Source: JBFHRE01 sp041591895 (GTDB lineage Bacteria > Actinomycetota > Acidimicrobiia > Spongiisociales > ZC4RG35). From it: a stretch of 28,840 bases of DNA. Positions within the stretch are counted from its first letter, which is position 1. Every line of letters starts with the position of its first letter. Location of the stretch: assembly GCA_041591895.1 (NCBI GenBank), contig JBFHRE010000016.1:1-28840 (forward strand), written 5' to 3'. Below the pieces are notes generated by a model. It did no database searches and was not told where the DNA came from. It was given only the letters and a program-made list of their open reading frames with translations. The translations under genes and the position numbers were made by a program. This document shows, in pieces, positions 14,193 to 21,593 of this stretch.

Positions 14193-15556
14193 CCGTCACC
14201 CTTGCAGGCTTCCTGTACCTGATCGCCGCCGTCCTCTTCATCGTCGGCCTCAAGCGGCTCTCGTCCCCGGCCACCGCCCGGCAGGGCAATCAGATCGCCG
14301 CCGTCGGCATGCTCATCGCCATCGTGGTCACCCTCGCCGATCGCGAGGTTGTCGGCTATGGAACCATCGCCGCAGGGATGATCGTGGGTGGAGGAGTCGG
14401 ACTGTTCCTGGCTCAGCGGGTCGAGATGACCGCCATGCCGCAGCTCGTGGCCGCATTCAACGGCTTCGGTGGCGGTGCGTCGGCTCTGGTCGCTCTGGCC
14501 GAGTTGATCCGCTTCGGCGAGGCGGCGGAAACAAGGACTCTGGTTTCGATCGGGCTGTCGATCCTGATCGGAGCGGTCACACTCTCAGGAAGCATGGTCG
14601 CCTTCGCCAAGCTCCAGGGGCTGGTGTCGGGCAAGCCGCTGGTGATGCCGGGTCAGACGATGATCGACATCCTGCTCACGACCGTCTCGGTCGCCGCCGT
14701 CGTCGTCCTCGCCATGAACGGCTCGACCGCCGTCGCCTGGGGCCTGATGGCAGTCGCCCTCACCCTCGGCGTGACGAGGACCATGCCCATCGGGGGGGCA
14801 GACATGCCAGTCGTGATCTCGTTCTTGAACTCGCTTTCGGGTGTGGCCGCATCGGCCGCCGGATTCGTGATCGAGTCGAATGCGCTCATCATTTCGGGAG
14901 CTTTGGTCGGCGCTTCCGGTCTGATCCTCACCAACATCATGGTCAAGGCGATGAACCGCACCTTCGCCAACGTCATATTCTCGGCTTTCGGCGGAGGTGA
15001 GGGCGATTTCGACTCCGGTGCCGGCGGCTACGCAACGCGGGGATCGGCTGACGACATCGCCATCACCCTCGCGTACGCCCAGCGGGTGATCATCGTTCCC
15101 GGATACGGCCTGGCCGTCGCCCAGGCGCAACACACCATCCGCGAGCTCGCACGCCAGCTCGAGGAGCGGGGCGTGGCAGTGAAGTACGCCATCCATCCGG
15201 TGGCCGGACGGATGCCGGGCCACATGAACGTGTTGCTGGCGGAAGCCGACGTCCCCTACGACCAGCTGTTCGAACTCGAGGAGATCAACCCGGAGTTCGC
15301 ATCGGCTGACGTTGCGCTCGTCGTCGGCGCCAACGACGTCGTCAACCCGCTCGCCCGCGACCCATCGAGCCCGATCGCCGGGATGCCGATCCTCGATGTC
15401 GACCGGGCCCAAACTGTGGTGGTGGTCAAGCGGAGCCTGTCCCCGGGGTTCGCCGGTATCGACAACCCTCTGTTCTACAACGACAACACCGTGATGCTGT
15501 TCGCCGACGCCAAGGAAGGCCTGGCAGAGGTCGTCTCGGCACTCAAGGACGTCTGA
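14189..15556 (+). CDS. pntB: NAD(P) transhydrogenase subunit beta
   Basis: A 455-residue subunit of normal length. About eight or nine hydrophobic helices occupy residues 1-265 (for example GTIAAGMIVGGGVGLFLAQRV and the conserved MPQLVAAFNGFGG). A soluble NADP(H)-binding domain follows from about 290: GYGLAVAQAQ is the nucleotide-binding turn, with VAGRMPGHMNVLLAEADVPYD and VGANDVVNP after it. It starts at GTG 14189, translationally coupled to pntAB. It makes NADPH from NADH using the proton-motive force, or the reverse. Its stop is one base from the stop of the convergent CHAD gene. Confidence 0.93.
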   Translation: MTVTLAGFLYLIAAVLFIVGLKRLSSPATARQGNQIAAVGMLIAIVVTLADREVVGYGTIAAGMIVGGGVGLFLAQRVEMTAMPQLVAAFNGFGGGASALVALAELIRFGEAAETRTLVSIGLSILIGAVTLSGSMVAFAKLQGLVSGKPLVMPGQTMIDILLTTVSVAAVVVLAMNGSTAVAWGLMAVALTLGVTRTMPIGGADMPVVISFLNSLSGVAASAAGFVIESNALIISGALVGASGLILTNIMVKAMNRTFANVIFSAFGGGEGDFDSGAGGYATRGSADDIAITLAYAQRVIIVPGYGLAVAQAQHTIRELARQLEERGVAVKYAIHPVAGRMPGHMNVLLAEADVPYDQLFELEEINPEFASADVALVVGANDVVNPLARDPSSPIAGMPILDVDRAQTVVVVKRSLSPGFAGIDNPLFYNDNTVMLFADAKEGLAEVVSALKDV

Positions 15557-15557
15557 G

Positions 15558-16550
15558 TCACCACAGTCCACGGGGTGGCGTATCGGCCGAATGCGAGACG
15601 TCCCAATATTCGCTCAGGCGGGCGACGAACTGCTTGGGCGGCTCGGCATAGATCCTGCGGCCGATGACGGCGGACGCATCCAACAACTCGCGTCGACGAT
15701 GGCGAGCCAGGGCGATCAGCAACGACCGTTCGAAGGGATCGGGGCAGAGGTGGGGAGAGCGCTCGACCTCGTCGATGAGCACCGCCAGGTCGTGGTCGGA
15801 GCCCAGCAACTCACCCAGGTGTTCGAGCGCTGTCACAGAACCCGCGAGCACATCCGGAAACAGTGGAACCAGGGCCTCCGTCTGATGTCGGAGGTACTTG
15901 ACCCGCTTGCGCCACGCGTGCACTTCCTCCGGCACTCCGTGGGCGAGAGCCGCCTTCATCTCGTGCCGGCCCCGTCGATAGGTGGCGTCCAAACCGTCGG
16001 CTATCGACGAGAAGCGATCTTTGACCGGCTTCCGTCCGTAGAGCCCGACCGTGGGGTCACCCGGCACCGGCCAGGCGGCGTACCGAACCCGGGCCGACCG
16101 GAGGACCATCGCCACCTGATCGAGTGCGCCTGATCGCACCACCTGCTCCCGGCGGTCGAGGGCTCGCTCCGTGAGCCGCCTCTCCAGTTCGCCGAACGCC
16201 GCCGGATTGAGTGCCGATCGATACCGACCTCGGAGACCCTCCACCGACAGCGCCAACACCCGGTCGTCGCGCATCGGAGCGAGGAGTCGGGCTGCGTCAC
16301 GAAGGATGGCGTTCTCGGCCGCGTAGGCCCGCTCGCCGATCTCGGACCTCACCAGGCGCAGCACGGCTCGCACCCGTTTGGTCGCTTTGCGGGTTTCGTG
16401 GACGAACCAGTCGAGATCGACCCCGTCACCCAATCCGACGAGAAGCCGGTCGAACTGTTCCACGGTGAGCCGCCGCAGTCCGACTGCCAGCGGTTCTCTC
16501 TCGAGAAGTGCAAATTCCCGCGGAACGGCCGGAAGGTAGCGATCGGTCAC
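15558..16550 (-). CDS. CHAD domain protein
   Basis: A 330-residue helical protein with two copies of the conserved histidine-basic helix of the CHAD domain: H51-E-T-R54-K55-x2-K58-x2-R61 in the first half, and VHAWRKRVKYLR near residues 208-219 in the second. CHAD domains bind polyphosphate through these basic faces and several associate with polyphosphate granules. No CYTH (triphosphatase) domain is present. The start is GTG at 16550. On the same strand TACGCT ends 6 bases before it, so the transcript may be leaderless. It is divergent from the iron importer, with no obvious functional link. Confidence 0.88.
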   Translation of the reverse strand: MTDRYLPAVPREFALLEREPLAVGLRRLTVEQFDRLLVGLGDGVDLDWFVHETRKATKRVRAVLRLVRSEIGERAYAAENAILRDAARLLAPMRDDRVLALSVEGLRGRYRSALNPAAFGELERRLTERALDRREQVVRSGALDQVAMVLRSARVRYAAWPVPGDPTVGLYGRKPVKDRFSSIADGLDATYRRGRHEMKAALAHGVPEEVHAWRKRVKYLRHQTEALVPLFPDVLAGSVTALEHLGELLGSDHDLAVLIDEVERSPHLCPDPFERSLLIALARHRRRELLDASAVIGRRIYAEPPKQFVARLSEYWDVSHSADTPPRGLW

Positions 16551-16556
16551 ACCCGG

Positions 16557-16562
16557 AGCGTA
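16557..16562 (-). promoter_or_regulatory. -10-like TACGCT of the CHAD gene, possibly leaderless
   Basis: Read on the minus strand, TACGCT ends 6 bases before the GTG at 16550, with no ribosome-binding site between. The same hexamer precedes the Nudix gene. Confidence 0.42.
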
Positions 16563-16615
16563 GGGACCCGGGCCGGACCGATGCCACCGACGACCGGCAA
16601 GCCTTCAGGAACGCC

Positions 16616-16648
16616 TGCTTGCACTTGTCAAGCATGCCTGACATACTC
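16616..16648 (+). promoter_or_regulatory. Iron-importer promoter with inverted repeat over -35
   Basis: TTGCAC (16620-16625) and CATACT (16643-16648), spaced 17 bp, form a plausible promoter. The inverted repeat TGCTTG-cacttgt-CAAGCA (16616-16634) covers the -35. A similar, more symmetrical palindrome precedes the acetyltransferase gene (21450-21465). It does not look like an IdeR/DtxR box. Confidence 0.45.
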
Positions 16649-16696
16649 GCCCGGATTACCACTATCACCGTAGTGCTTAGAAGCTGGAGTCGAATC

Positions 16697-17704
16697 GTGA
16701 AGAAAGTCATCCCACTCATCCTCGCCCTGGCCGTGGCGGCCACCGCCTGTGGCGGCTCGGGCGCACCCGAAGACCTCTCCGGAGGAAGTCTGGTGCTCTA
16801 TTCGGGGCGGAGCGAAGAACTCGTCGCCCCCCTCATCGAGCGTTTTGAGACCGAGACCGGCATCTCGGTCGAGGTTCGTTACGCCGGCTCCGGTGAACTC
16901 GCCACGACCCTCTTGCAGGAGGGTGAGGGTTCGCCCGCCGATGTGTTCTGGTCCCAGGATCCGGCCTTTGCCGGAGCGGTCGCCCTGGCCGGGATGTTCG
17001 AGCCGCTTCCGGACGAGATCCTCGATCGGGTTCCCGACCGGTTCTCCGACAGCCAGGGGCGCTGGGTCGGGGTTACCGCTCGGGCTCGAGTGTTCGTGTA
17101 CAACCCCGAGGCTGCTCCCGCTCCCCCAACAGACATCTGGGCGCTCACCGACCCGGAGTGGAGCGGCAAGATCGGCGTCGCCCCCACCAACGGTTCGTTC
17201 GTGGCGTTCGTGTCGGGGATGGTCCTCGCCGAGGGCGAAGACCGCACCCTGCAATGGCTCCAGGGGATCGCGGCCAACGACCCGGTCATCTACGACGGCA
17301 ACTCCCCCATCGTGGCGGCGACCGACGCCGGCGACATCGCCGGCGGTCTGGTGAACCACTACTACCTGCTCCGGCTGGCGAACGAGCAGGGGTCGGTCAC
17401 TGCGGTCAACTACTCCTTCCCGAGCGGTGACCCCGGTTCATTGGTCATGGTCTCTGGTGCAGGCATGCTGTCTACTGCGACGAATCGCGACGAGGCCCGG
17501 CGCTTCATCGACTTCCTCGTCTCGGACGAGATCCAGGCCTTCTTCCTATCGGAGATCTTCGAATACCCGTTGGTAGAAGGGGCCGGGACCCCGGAAGGTC
17601 AGACGCCACTGGCCGAGCTCCCCTCCCTCGACATCGACCTCTCCGACCTCGCGACCACGGTCGATCGGGCGACAGAACTGATCGCCGAGGCCGGGCTGAC
17701 CTGA
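16697..17704 (+). CDS. Ferric iron ABC transporter, substrate-binding lipoprotein
   Basis: A 335-residue extracellular binding protein of the FbpA/FutA class. Residues 1-18 are a lipoprotein signal (KK, hydrophobic core, ATAC) with lipidated C18. LVLYSGRSEELVAPLIERF, then SPADVFWSQD and the paired tyrosines Y222-Y223 (NHYYLLR), typical Fe3+ ligands, mark an iron-binding member. It starts at GTG 16697 with GGAG seven bases upstream. Its TGA shares a base with the permease ATG (TGATG). It captures Fe3+ and delivers it to the permease. Specificity is by family resemblance. Confidence 0.88.
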   Translation: MKKVIPLILALAVAATACGGSGAPEDLSGGSLVLYSGRSEELVAPLIERFETETGISVEVRYAGSGELATTLLQEGEGSPADVFWSQDPAFAGAVALAGMFEPLPDEILDRVPDRFSDSQGRWVGVTARARVFVYNPEAAPAPPTDIWALTDPEWSGKIGVAPTNGSFVAFVSGMVLAEGEDRTLQWLQGIAANDPVIYDGNSPIVAATDAGDIAGGLVNHYYLLRLANEQGSVTAVNYSFPSGDPGSLVMVSGAGMLSTATNRDEARRFIDFLVSDEIQAFFLSEIFEYPLVEGAGTPEGQTPLAELPSLDIDLSDLATTVDRATELIAEAGLT

Positions 17705-19317
17705 TGGCCGTCGCCCCGGCTGGAGGCCGCCTCGCGCCACCGTCGGGGCGCATGGCGGTCGGTCATCGCAAGACTCCCCGAAGCCTGGCGTTCCTCGGGC
17801 TGCTGGCGATCGTCCCTTCGGTGGTGCCGATCGCACTCCTCGTGGTGGTAGGAGTCGAGAGCGGTGCAACGACCGCCGGAATCCCGATCAGGCGGCTGTT
17901 GGAGCTCGCCATCTCGACCGGGGCGCTGACGCTCGCGACGACCATCGCAGCCACGGCCATTGGCACGACCACCGCGTGGTTGACGACGCGAACCGCCCTC
18001 CCGGCGAGGAAGATGTGGGCGACGCTGTCGACCATCCCACTGGTCATCCCGTCCTACGTCGGAGCACTGACCCTCCTGGGGGCGTCGGGCAATGGCGGAG
18101 CACTGAGTCGAATCACCGACGCCATCGGGCTCGGAACGCTGCCGTCCTTCCGCGGGTTCTGGGCGGCGTGGGCAGCGCTCACGCTGTGGAACTACCCGTT
18201 CGTCCACCTGCTGGTGGCACCGGTGCTTCGGAGATCGGCCGTCGTGCTCGAAGAAGCAGCCCGCGGTCTCGGGGCGAGCCGGGGACGGATGTTTGCCACG
18301 ATCGTGCTGCCGCAACTCCGTCCGGCGCTCTCCGCTGCCGCCCTCCTCATCGCGCTGTACACGTTGTCCGACTTCGGTGCCGTCTCCCTCCTCGGATACG
18401 AGACATTCACGAAGGCGATCTACGCCCAGTTCCGCGGCCGGATCGATGTCTCACCCGCCTTGTTCCTGTCGGCGGTGCTCGTGGTGCTCGCGCTGGTCAT
18501 CATCGTTGCCGAGCGACGGATTCGGGGACGGGCCATCCTCCACTCGCGGCACACCGGCGAGCCGACGCGGCCGATCCCTCTCTCCCGCCGCGCCAAGGTC
18601 CTGGCCCTCGGCTTCCTGACGCTCGTGACGCTGGCCGCCCTCGGGCTACCTGCCTCGGTGCTCGGATACTGGGTGTGGCGTGGCGCGTCACAGGGCATCC
18701 CGATCGCCGGCGTCGGAGCCGAGACGGTTCGAGCCGGGCTGGCGGGTTTCCTCGCCGCAGGGGCGACCATCGCCGCAGCACTGCCGCTCGCGTTCATCAC
18801 CATCCGACATCGAAGCCGTTGGAGCGGATGGCTCGAGAACATCGCCTGGTCCACCTACTCACTGCCCCACCTCGCGGTCGGCCTTGCGTTCCTCGTGGTC
18901 GCGATCAGATTCGTTCCGGTCACCTACCAGACGCTGGTCATCCTCGTCGCCGCCTATGTGGCCATGTTCCTGCCGCAGGGGCTCGGAGCCGCTCAGACGG
19001 CGCTGCGTCATGTCCAACCGGCCCTCGAGGAGGCCAGCCGAGGCCTCGGAGTGTCGCCGATCGCCACGTTCCGGAAGATCACGTTCCCGCTCATGTCTCC
19101 TGGCCTGGCAGCCGGGGCTGCGATCGTCTTCTTGTCGGTGATGAAGGAGCTGCCGGCCACCCTGCTGCTTCGCCCCACCGGGTTCGAGACGCTCGCGGTG
19201 CGGATCTGGAGTGCGGCATCCGAGAGCCTGTACGCACGGGCTAGCGCCGCGGCATTGGTGCTTCTGGCCGTGTCCTCGGTACCGTTGTACGTCCTGGTGA
19301 CTCGCGAACCGCAATGA
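17704..19317 (+). CDS. Ferric iron ABC transporter, permease (double-length)
   Basis: A 537-residue membrane protein with two homologous permease halves, as in FbpB. Each half has the cytoplasmic EAA loop that contacts the ATPase: EEAARGLGASRGRMFATIVLPQ (about 180-200) and EEASRGLGVSPIATFRKITFP (about 443-463). About a dozen hydrophobic helices are visible. The first 25 residues are polar and rich in Pro, Gly and Arg, and a second in-frame ATG at 17752 is an alternative start. The ATG at 17704 overlapping the binding-protein stop is preferred. It overlaps the ATPase gene by 4 bases. It forms the channel for Fe3+ import. Confidence 0.9.
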   Translation: MAVAPAGGRLAPPSGRMAVGHRKTPRSLAFLGLLAIVPSVVPIALLVVVGVESGATTAGIPIRRLLELAISTGALTLATTIAATAIGTTTAWLTTRTALPARKMWATLSTIPLVIPSYVGALTLLGASGNGGALSRITDAIGLGTLPSFRGFWAAWAALTLWNYPFVHLLVAPVLRRSAVVLEEAARGLGASRGRMFATIVLPQLRPALSAAALLIALYTLSDFGAVSLLGYETFTKAIYAQFRGRIDVSPALFLSAVLVVLALVIIVAERRIRGRAILHSRHTGEPTRPIPLSRRAKVLALGFLTLVTLAALGLPASVLGYWVWRGASQGIPIAGVGAETVRAGLAGFLAAGATIAAALPLAFITIRHRSRWSGWLENIAWSTYSLPHLAVGLAFLVVAIRFVPVTYQTLVILVAAYVAMFLPQGLGAAQTALRHVQPALEEASRGLGVSPIATFRKITFPLMSPGLAAGAAIVFLSVMKELPATLLLRPTGFETLAVRIWSAASESLYARASAAALVLLAVSSVPLYVLVTREPQ

Positions 19318-20342
19318 CCGACCACGCCACCCCCGCGATCCGAGTCCGAGATGTCGTCAAACGTTTTGGCGGCACCGTCGCGCTCGACCACCTCTCGTTC
19401 GATGCCTGGCCGGGTTCTCTGCTCTCCCTCCTCGGGCCGTCCGGTTGTGGCAAGACAACCGCATTGAGGGTGGTGGCAGGATTCGAGACACCCGACAGCG
19501 GCCTGGTGGAGATCGAAGGGATCCCGATGTTCGCCGACGGCGGTTCGGTTCCACCCGAGAAGCGCAGGGTGGGGATGGTGTTCCAGGACTATGCCCTGTT
19601 CCCCCACATGGACGTCGCCGGGAATGTCGGGTACGGGGTGCACCGGCGACCGGACGCCGCCCGCCGGGTGGCAGAGGTCGTCGAGCTGGTCGGGTTACGC
19701 GGATACGAGCACCGCTTCCCGCATGAGCTCTCCGGCGGTCAACAGCAGCGGGTGGCCCTGGCAAGAGCTCTCGCTCCGGACCCGCGTGTGATTCTCCTCG
19801 ACGAACCCTTCTCGAACCTCGATGCGGCCCTGCGGGACCGGGTCCGGCGCGACCTCAAGGAGATCCTGCTTCACGCCGGAACCACGGCCGTGTTCGTGAC
19901 GCACGATCAAGAGGAAGCCCTGGCAATGAGCGACATCGTTGCGGTGATGCAGCACGGCCGGGTGGTGCAGGCCGCCTCCCCCGACGTGCTCTATCAATCC
20001 CCTGCCACACCGTGGGTAGCCGGATTCCTGGGAGATGCGGACTTCCTGGACGGGATTGCGGCCGACGGTCTGGCGACGACTCCGCTGGGCCGGTTCGCGA
20101 CCGACCTCGATGGTCCGGTGCGGGTGATGATCCGTCCAGAGTCCGTTCGGCTGACGCCCGACCCACACGAGACAGCCGTGGTCACCGATCGCGAGTATTT
20201 CGGGCACGACCAGATCGTCACCGTGAGGATCTCCGACGGAACCTCGATTCGAGCCCGTCTCGGTCCACGACCGGTCATCGATCCGGGAGCGTCGGTGGCG
20301 GTTCGGGTGACGGAAGCCATCTGTTATCCGGCCCTCTCCTGA
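19314..20342 (+). CDS. Ferric iron ABC transporter, ATP-binding protein
   Basis: A 342-residue ATPase of the FbpC/PotA type. Walker A is GPSGCGKTT (41-49), the Q-loop is at Q91, the signature LSGGQQQ is at 139-145, Walker B is VILLDEP (159-165) and the switch histidine is in VFVTHDQEE. The C-terminal 100 residues form a TOBE-like regulatory domain (VRVMIRPESVRL). It is the last gene of the three-gene importer and powers uptake. A hairpin candidate follows at 20353. Confidence 0.92.
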   Translation: MTDHATPAIRVRDVVKRFGGTVALDHLSFDAWPGSLLSLLGPSGCGKTTALRVVAGFETPDSGLVEIEGIPMFADGGSVPPEKRRVGMVFQDYALFPHMDVAGNVGYGVHRRPDAARRVAEVVELVGLRGYEHRFPHELSGGQQQRVALARALAPDPRVILLDEPFSNLDAALRDRVRRDLKEILLHAGTTAVFVTHDQEEALAMSDIVAVMQHGRVVQAASPDVLYQSPATPWVAGFLGDADFLDGIAADGLATTPLGRFATDLDGPVRVMIRPESVRLTPDPHETAVVTDREYFGHDQIVTVRISDGTSIRARLGPRPVIDPGASVAVRVTEAICYPALS

Positions 20343-20352
20343 CAGGTGCTTC

Positions 20353-20376
20353 GCCCGCCGGTCACTCCCGACGGGC
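20353..20376 (+). terminator. Possible terminator after the iron importer
   Basis: GCCCGCCGG and CCGACGGGC can pair with one mismatch around a 6-base loop. No T-run is present. It lies between the ATPase stop and the Nudix promoter. Confidence 0.38.
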
Positions 20377-20391
20377 ACATTCGACGGGCGG

Positions 20392-20397
20392 TACGCT
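20392..20397 (+). promoter_or_regulatory. -10-like TACGCT of the Nudix gene, possibly leaderless
   Basis: TACGCT ends 5 bases before the ATG at 20403. The expected start of transcription then coincides with the A of the start codon. No ribosome-binding site is present. Confidence 0.45.
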
Positions 20398-20402
20398 GCC
20401 GC

Positions 20403-20849
20403 ATGAAGCGAAGCGCCGGGTTGCTTCCCTTCCGACGGGGGAGTCTCGAAGTTCTGATCGCCCATCCAGGCGGCCCGGTCTGGGCGCGTCGCCACGAAGG
20501 CGCATGGTCGGTGATCAAGGGTGAGATCGAGGATGGCGAGGACGGGTTCACAGCCGCCCAACGCGAGTTCACCGAGGAAACCGGTTGGCCGGCACCGGCC
20601 GGTCCATACGAAGACCTCGGTCACACGGTTCTCAAGTCCGGTAAGCACATCCAGGCCTGGTCGGTCGAAGCCCCGGACCTCGATCCGGCTTCGCTCGCGG
20701 CGCCGCTGATCGAGGTCACCATCCGTGGGCAGATTGCGCGATTTCCGGAGATCGACGAGGTTCGTTGGATGGTGCCCGAGCAGGCGAAGGTTCTGCTGAA
20801 TCCGGCTCAGGCGGTCTTCGTCGAACGCCTGGTCGCCATGGAGGGTTGA
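20403..20849 (+). CDS. Nudix hydrolase
   Basis: A 148-residue protein with a perfect Nudix box, G-x5-E-x7-REFTEETGW (residues about 40-62), which binds Mg2+ and cleaves a nucleoside diphosphate linked to another group. The N-terminal SAGLLPFRRG and the segment WARRHEGAWSVIKGE resemble the small Nudix/NTP-pyrophosphohydrolase class whose targets include Ap4A and damaged nucleotides; the exact substrate is not determinable. The ATG at 20403 matches the family start; the frame continues upstream through a -10-like hexamer. Its last 43 bases overlap the convergent acetyltransferase gene. Confidence 0.9.
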   Translation: MKRSAGLLPFRRGSLEVLIAHPGGPVWARRHEGAWSVIKGEIEDGEDGFTAAQREFTEETGWPAPAGPYEDLGHTVLKSGKHIQAWSVEAPDLDPASLAAPLIEVTIRGQIARFPEIDEVRWMVPEQAKVLLNPAQAVFVERLVAMEG

Positions 20850-21400
20850 CTCGCCTGGTCCAGCATCTCTCCGATCGAGCCGGGGACATCCGGATCCTCG
20901 ATCGAAGCGGCTTCCACCACGATGTGAAGCAACGGACCATCTCCCCGCCGCTCGTACTCGTCCAAGCGAGCCAGCACTGCCAGCATCGGGGCGTTCTCGG
21001 CCAGAACGTCGAAGTGGAGTCGCTCGATCCCGCGATGCCGGGCTGCGACACCCAGCATTCGAATCAACTCGGACCCAATACCTCGTCCCTGCCATTCGTC
21101 GACCACGGTCACGGCGACGTCGGCATCTTCGGTGGATCCGGGGAGCAGGCCGAGCCTTCCCACCGCGACCGGTGACTCCCCGTGGAGGACGCCGATCGCA
21201 ATGTGGGTCCGCTGATCGACCTCGGCGAGGTATGTGAGTTTGGCCCGAGACAGCTTCGGCGTCGCGCTCATGAACCGCAGGTAACGGCCACGATCGGACA
21301 GCCGATCAAAACCGGCCTCGATCAACGGTTTGTCGTCGGGCGTGACCGGACGAACGAGGAATTCGTATCCGGCCTTCGAGAAGAGAAAGCCTTGCGGCAT
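20807..21400 (-). CDS. GNAT-family N-acetyltransferase
   Basis: A 197-residue acetyltransferase. The acetyl-CoA-binding motif A is DVAVTVVDEWQGRGIGSELIRML (Q-x2-G-x-G), and motif B follows in ERLHFDVLAENAPMLAV. The N-terminal LVRPVTPDDKPLIEAGFDRLSDRGRYLRF stretch is common to actinobacterial GNATs resembling protein-lysine acetyltransferase domains, but no nucleotide-binding domain is fused. I chose the ATG at 21400 (GGTGG five bases upstream); longer in-frame starts would translate the upstream palindrome. The gene end overlaps the Nudix gene convergently by 43 bp. Substrate unknown. Confidence 0.85.
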   Translation of the reverse strand: MPQGFLFSKAGYEFLVRPVTPDDKPLIEAGFDRLSDRGRYLRFMSATPKLSRAKLTYLAEVDQRTHIAIGVLHGESPVAVGRLGLLPGSTEDADVAVTVVDEWQGRGIGSELIRMLGVAARHRGIERLHFDVLAENAPMLAVLARLDEYERRGDGPLLHIVVEAASIEDPDVPGSIGEMLDQASQPSMATRRSTKTA

Positions 21401-21449
21401 GACATCCACCTCCAGGCAGACGCGACGCGCTCGCAGTTGGAAAGCGAAC

Positions 21450-21465
21450 GCTTGCATTTGCAAGC
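21450..21465. promoter_or_regulatory. Palindrome upstream of the acetyltransferase
   Basis: GCTTGCA-TT-TGCAAGC is a perfect 7-bp inverted repeat 50 bp before the acetyltransferase start. It resembles the repeat over the iron-importer promoter (16616-16634), and both are followed by ATRCC. The form fits a dimeric repressor, for example of the MarR class, but none is encoded nearby. Confidence 0.5.
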
Positions 21466-21527
21466 ATACCACCAACGTGCCCGGAACCAAAGGCTCCTGG
21501 GGGAACGTCGGTGACTAGTGATCATTG

Positions 21528-21540
21528 TGTCTCGAAGACA
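21528..21540. promoter_or_regulatory. Short inverted repeat before the oxoamine synthase-like gene
   Basis: TGTCT-CGA-AGACA is a 5-bp inverted repeat 53 bp before the TTG start at 21594, within a locally AT-richer stretch. It may be an operator. No firm -35/-10 pair can be placed. Confidence 0.3.
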
Positions 21541-21593
21541 TAGCCCCTAGGTTCAGGCCGACTGCAGGTCCGCCCACGAAGGAAGGGGTCGAA

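Noticed and set aside
16616..16648. IdeR/DtxR iron box before the iron importer
   Set aside because: The inverted repeat lacks the TTAGGTTAGGCTAACCTAA-like pattern; only a generic palindrome is supported.
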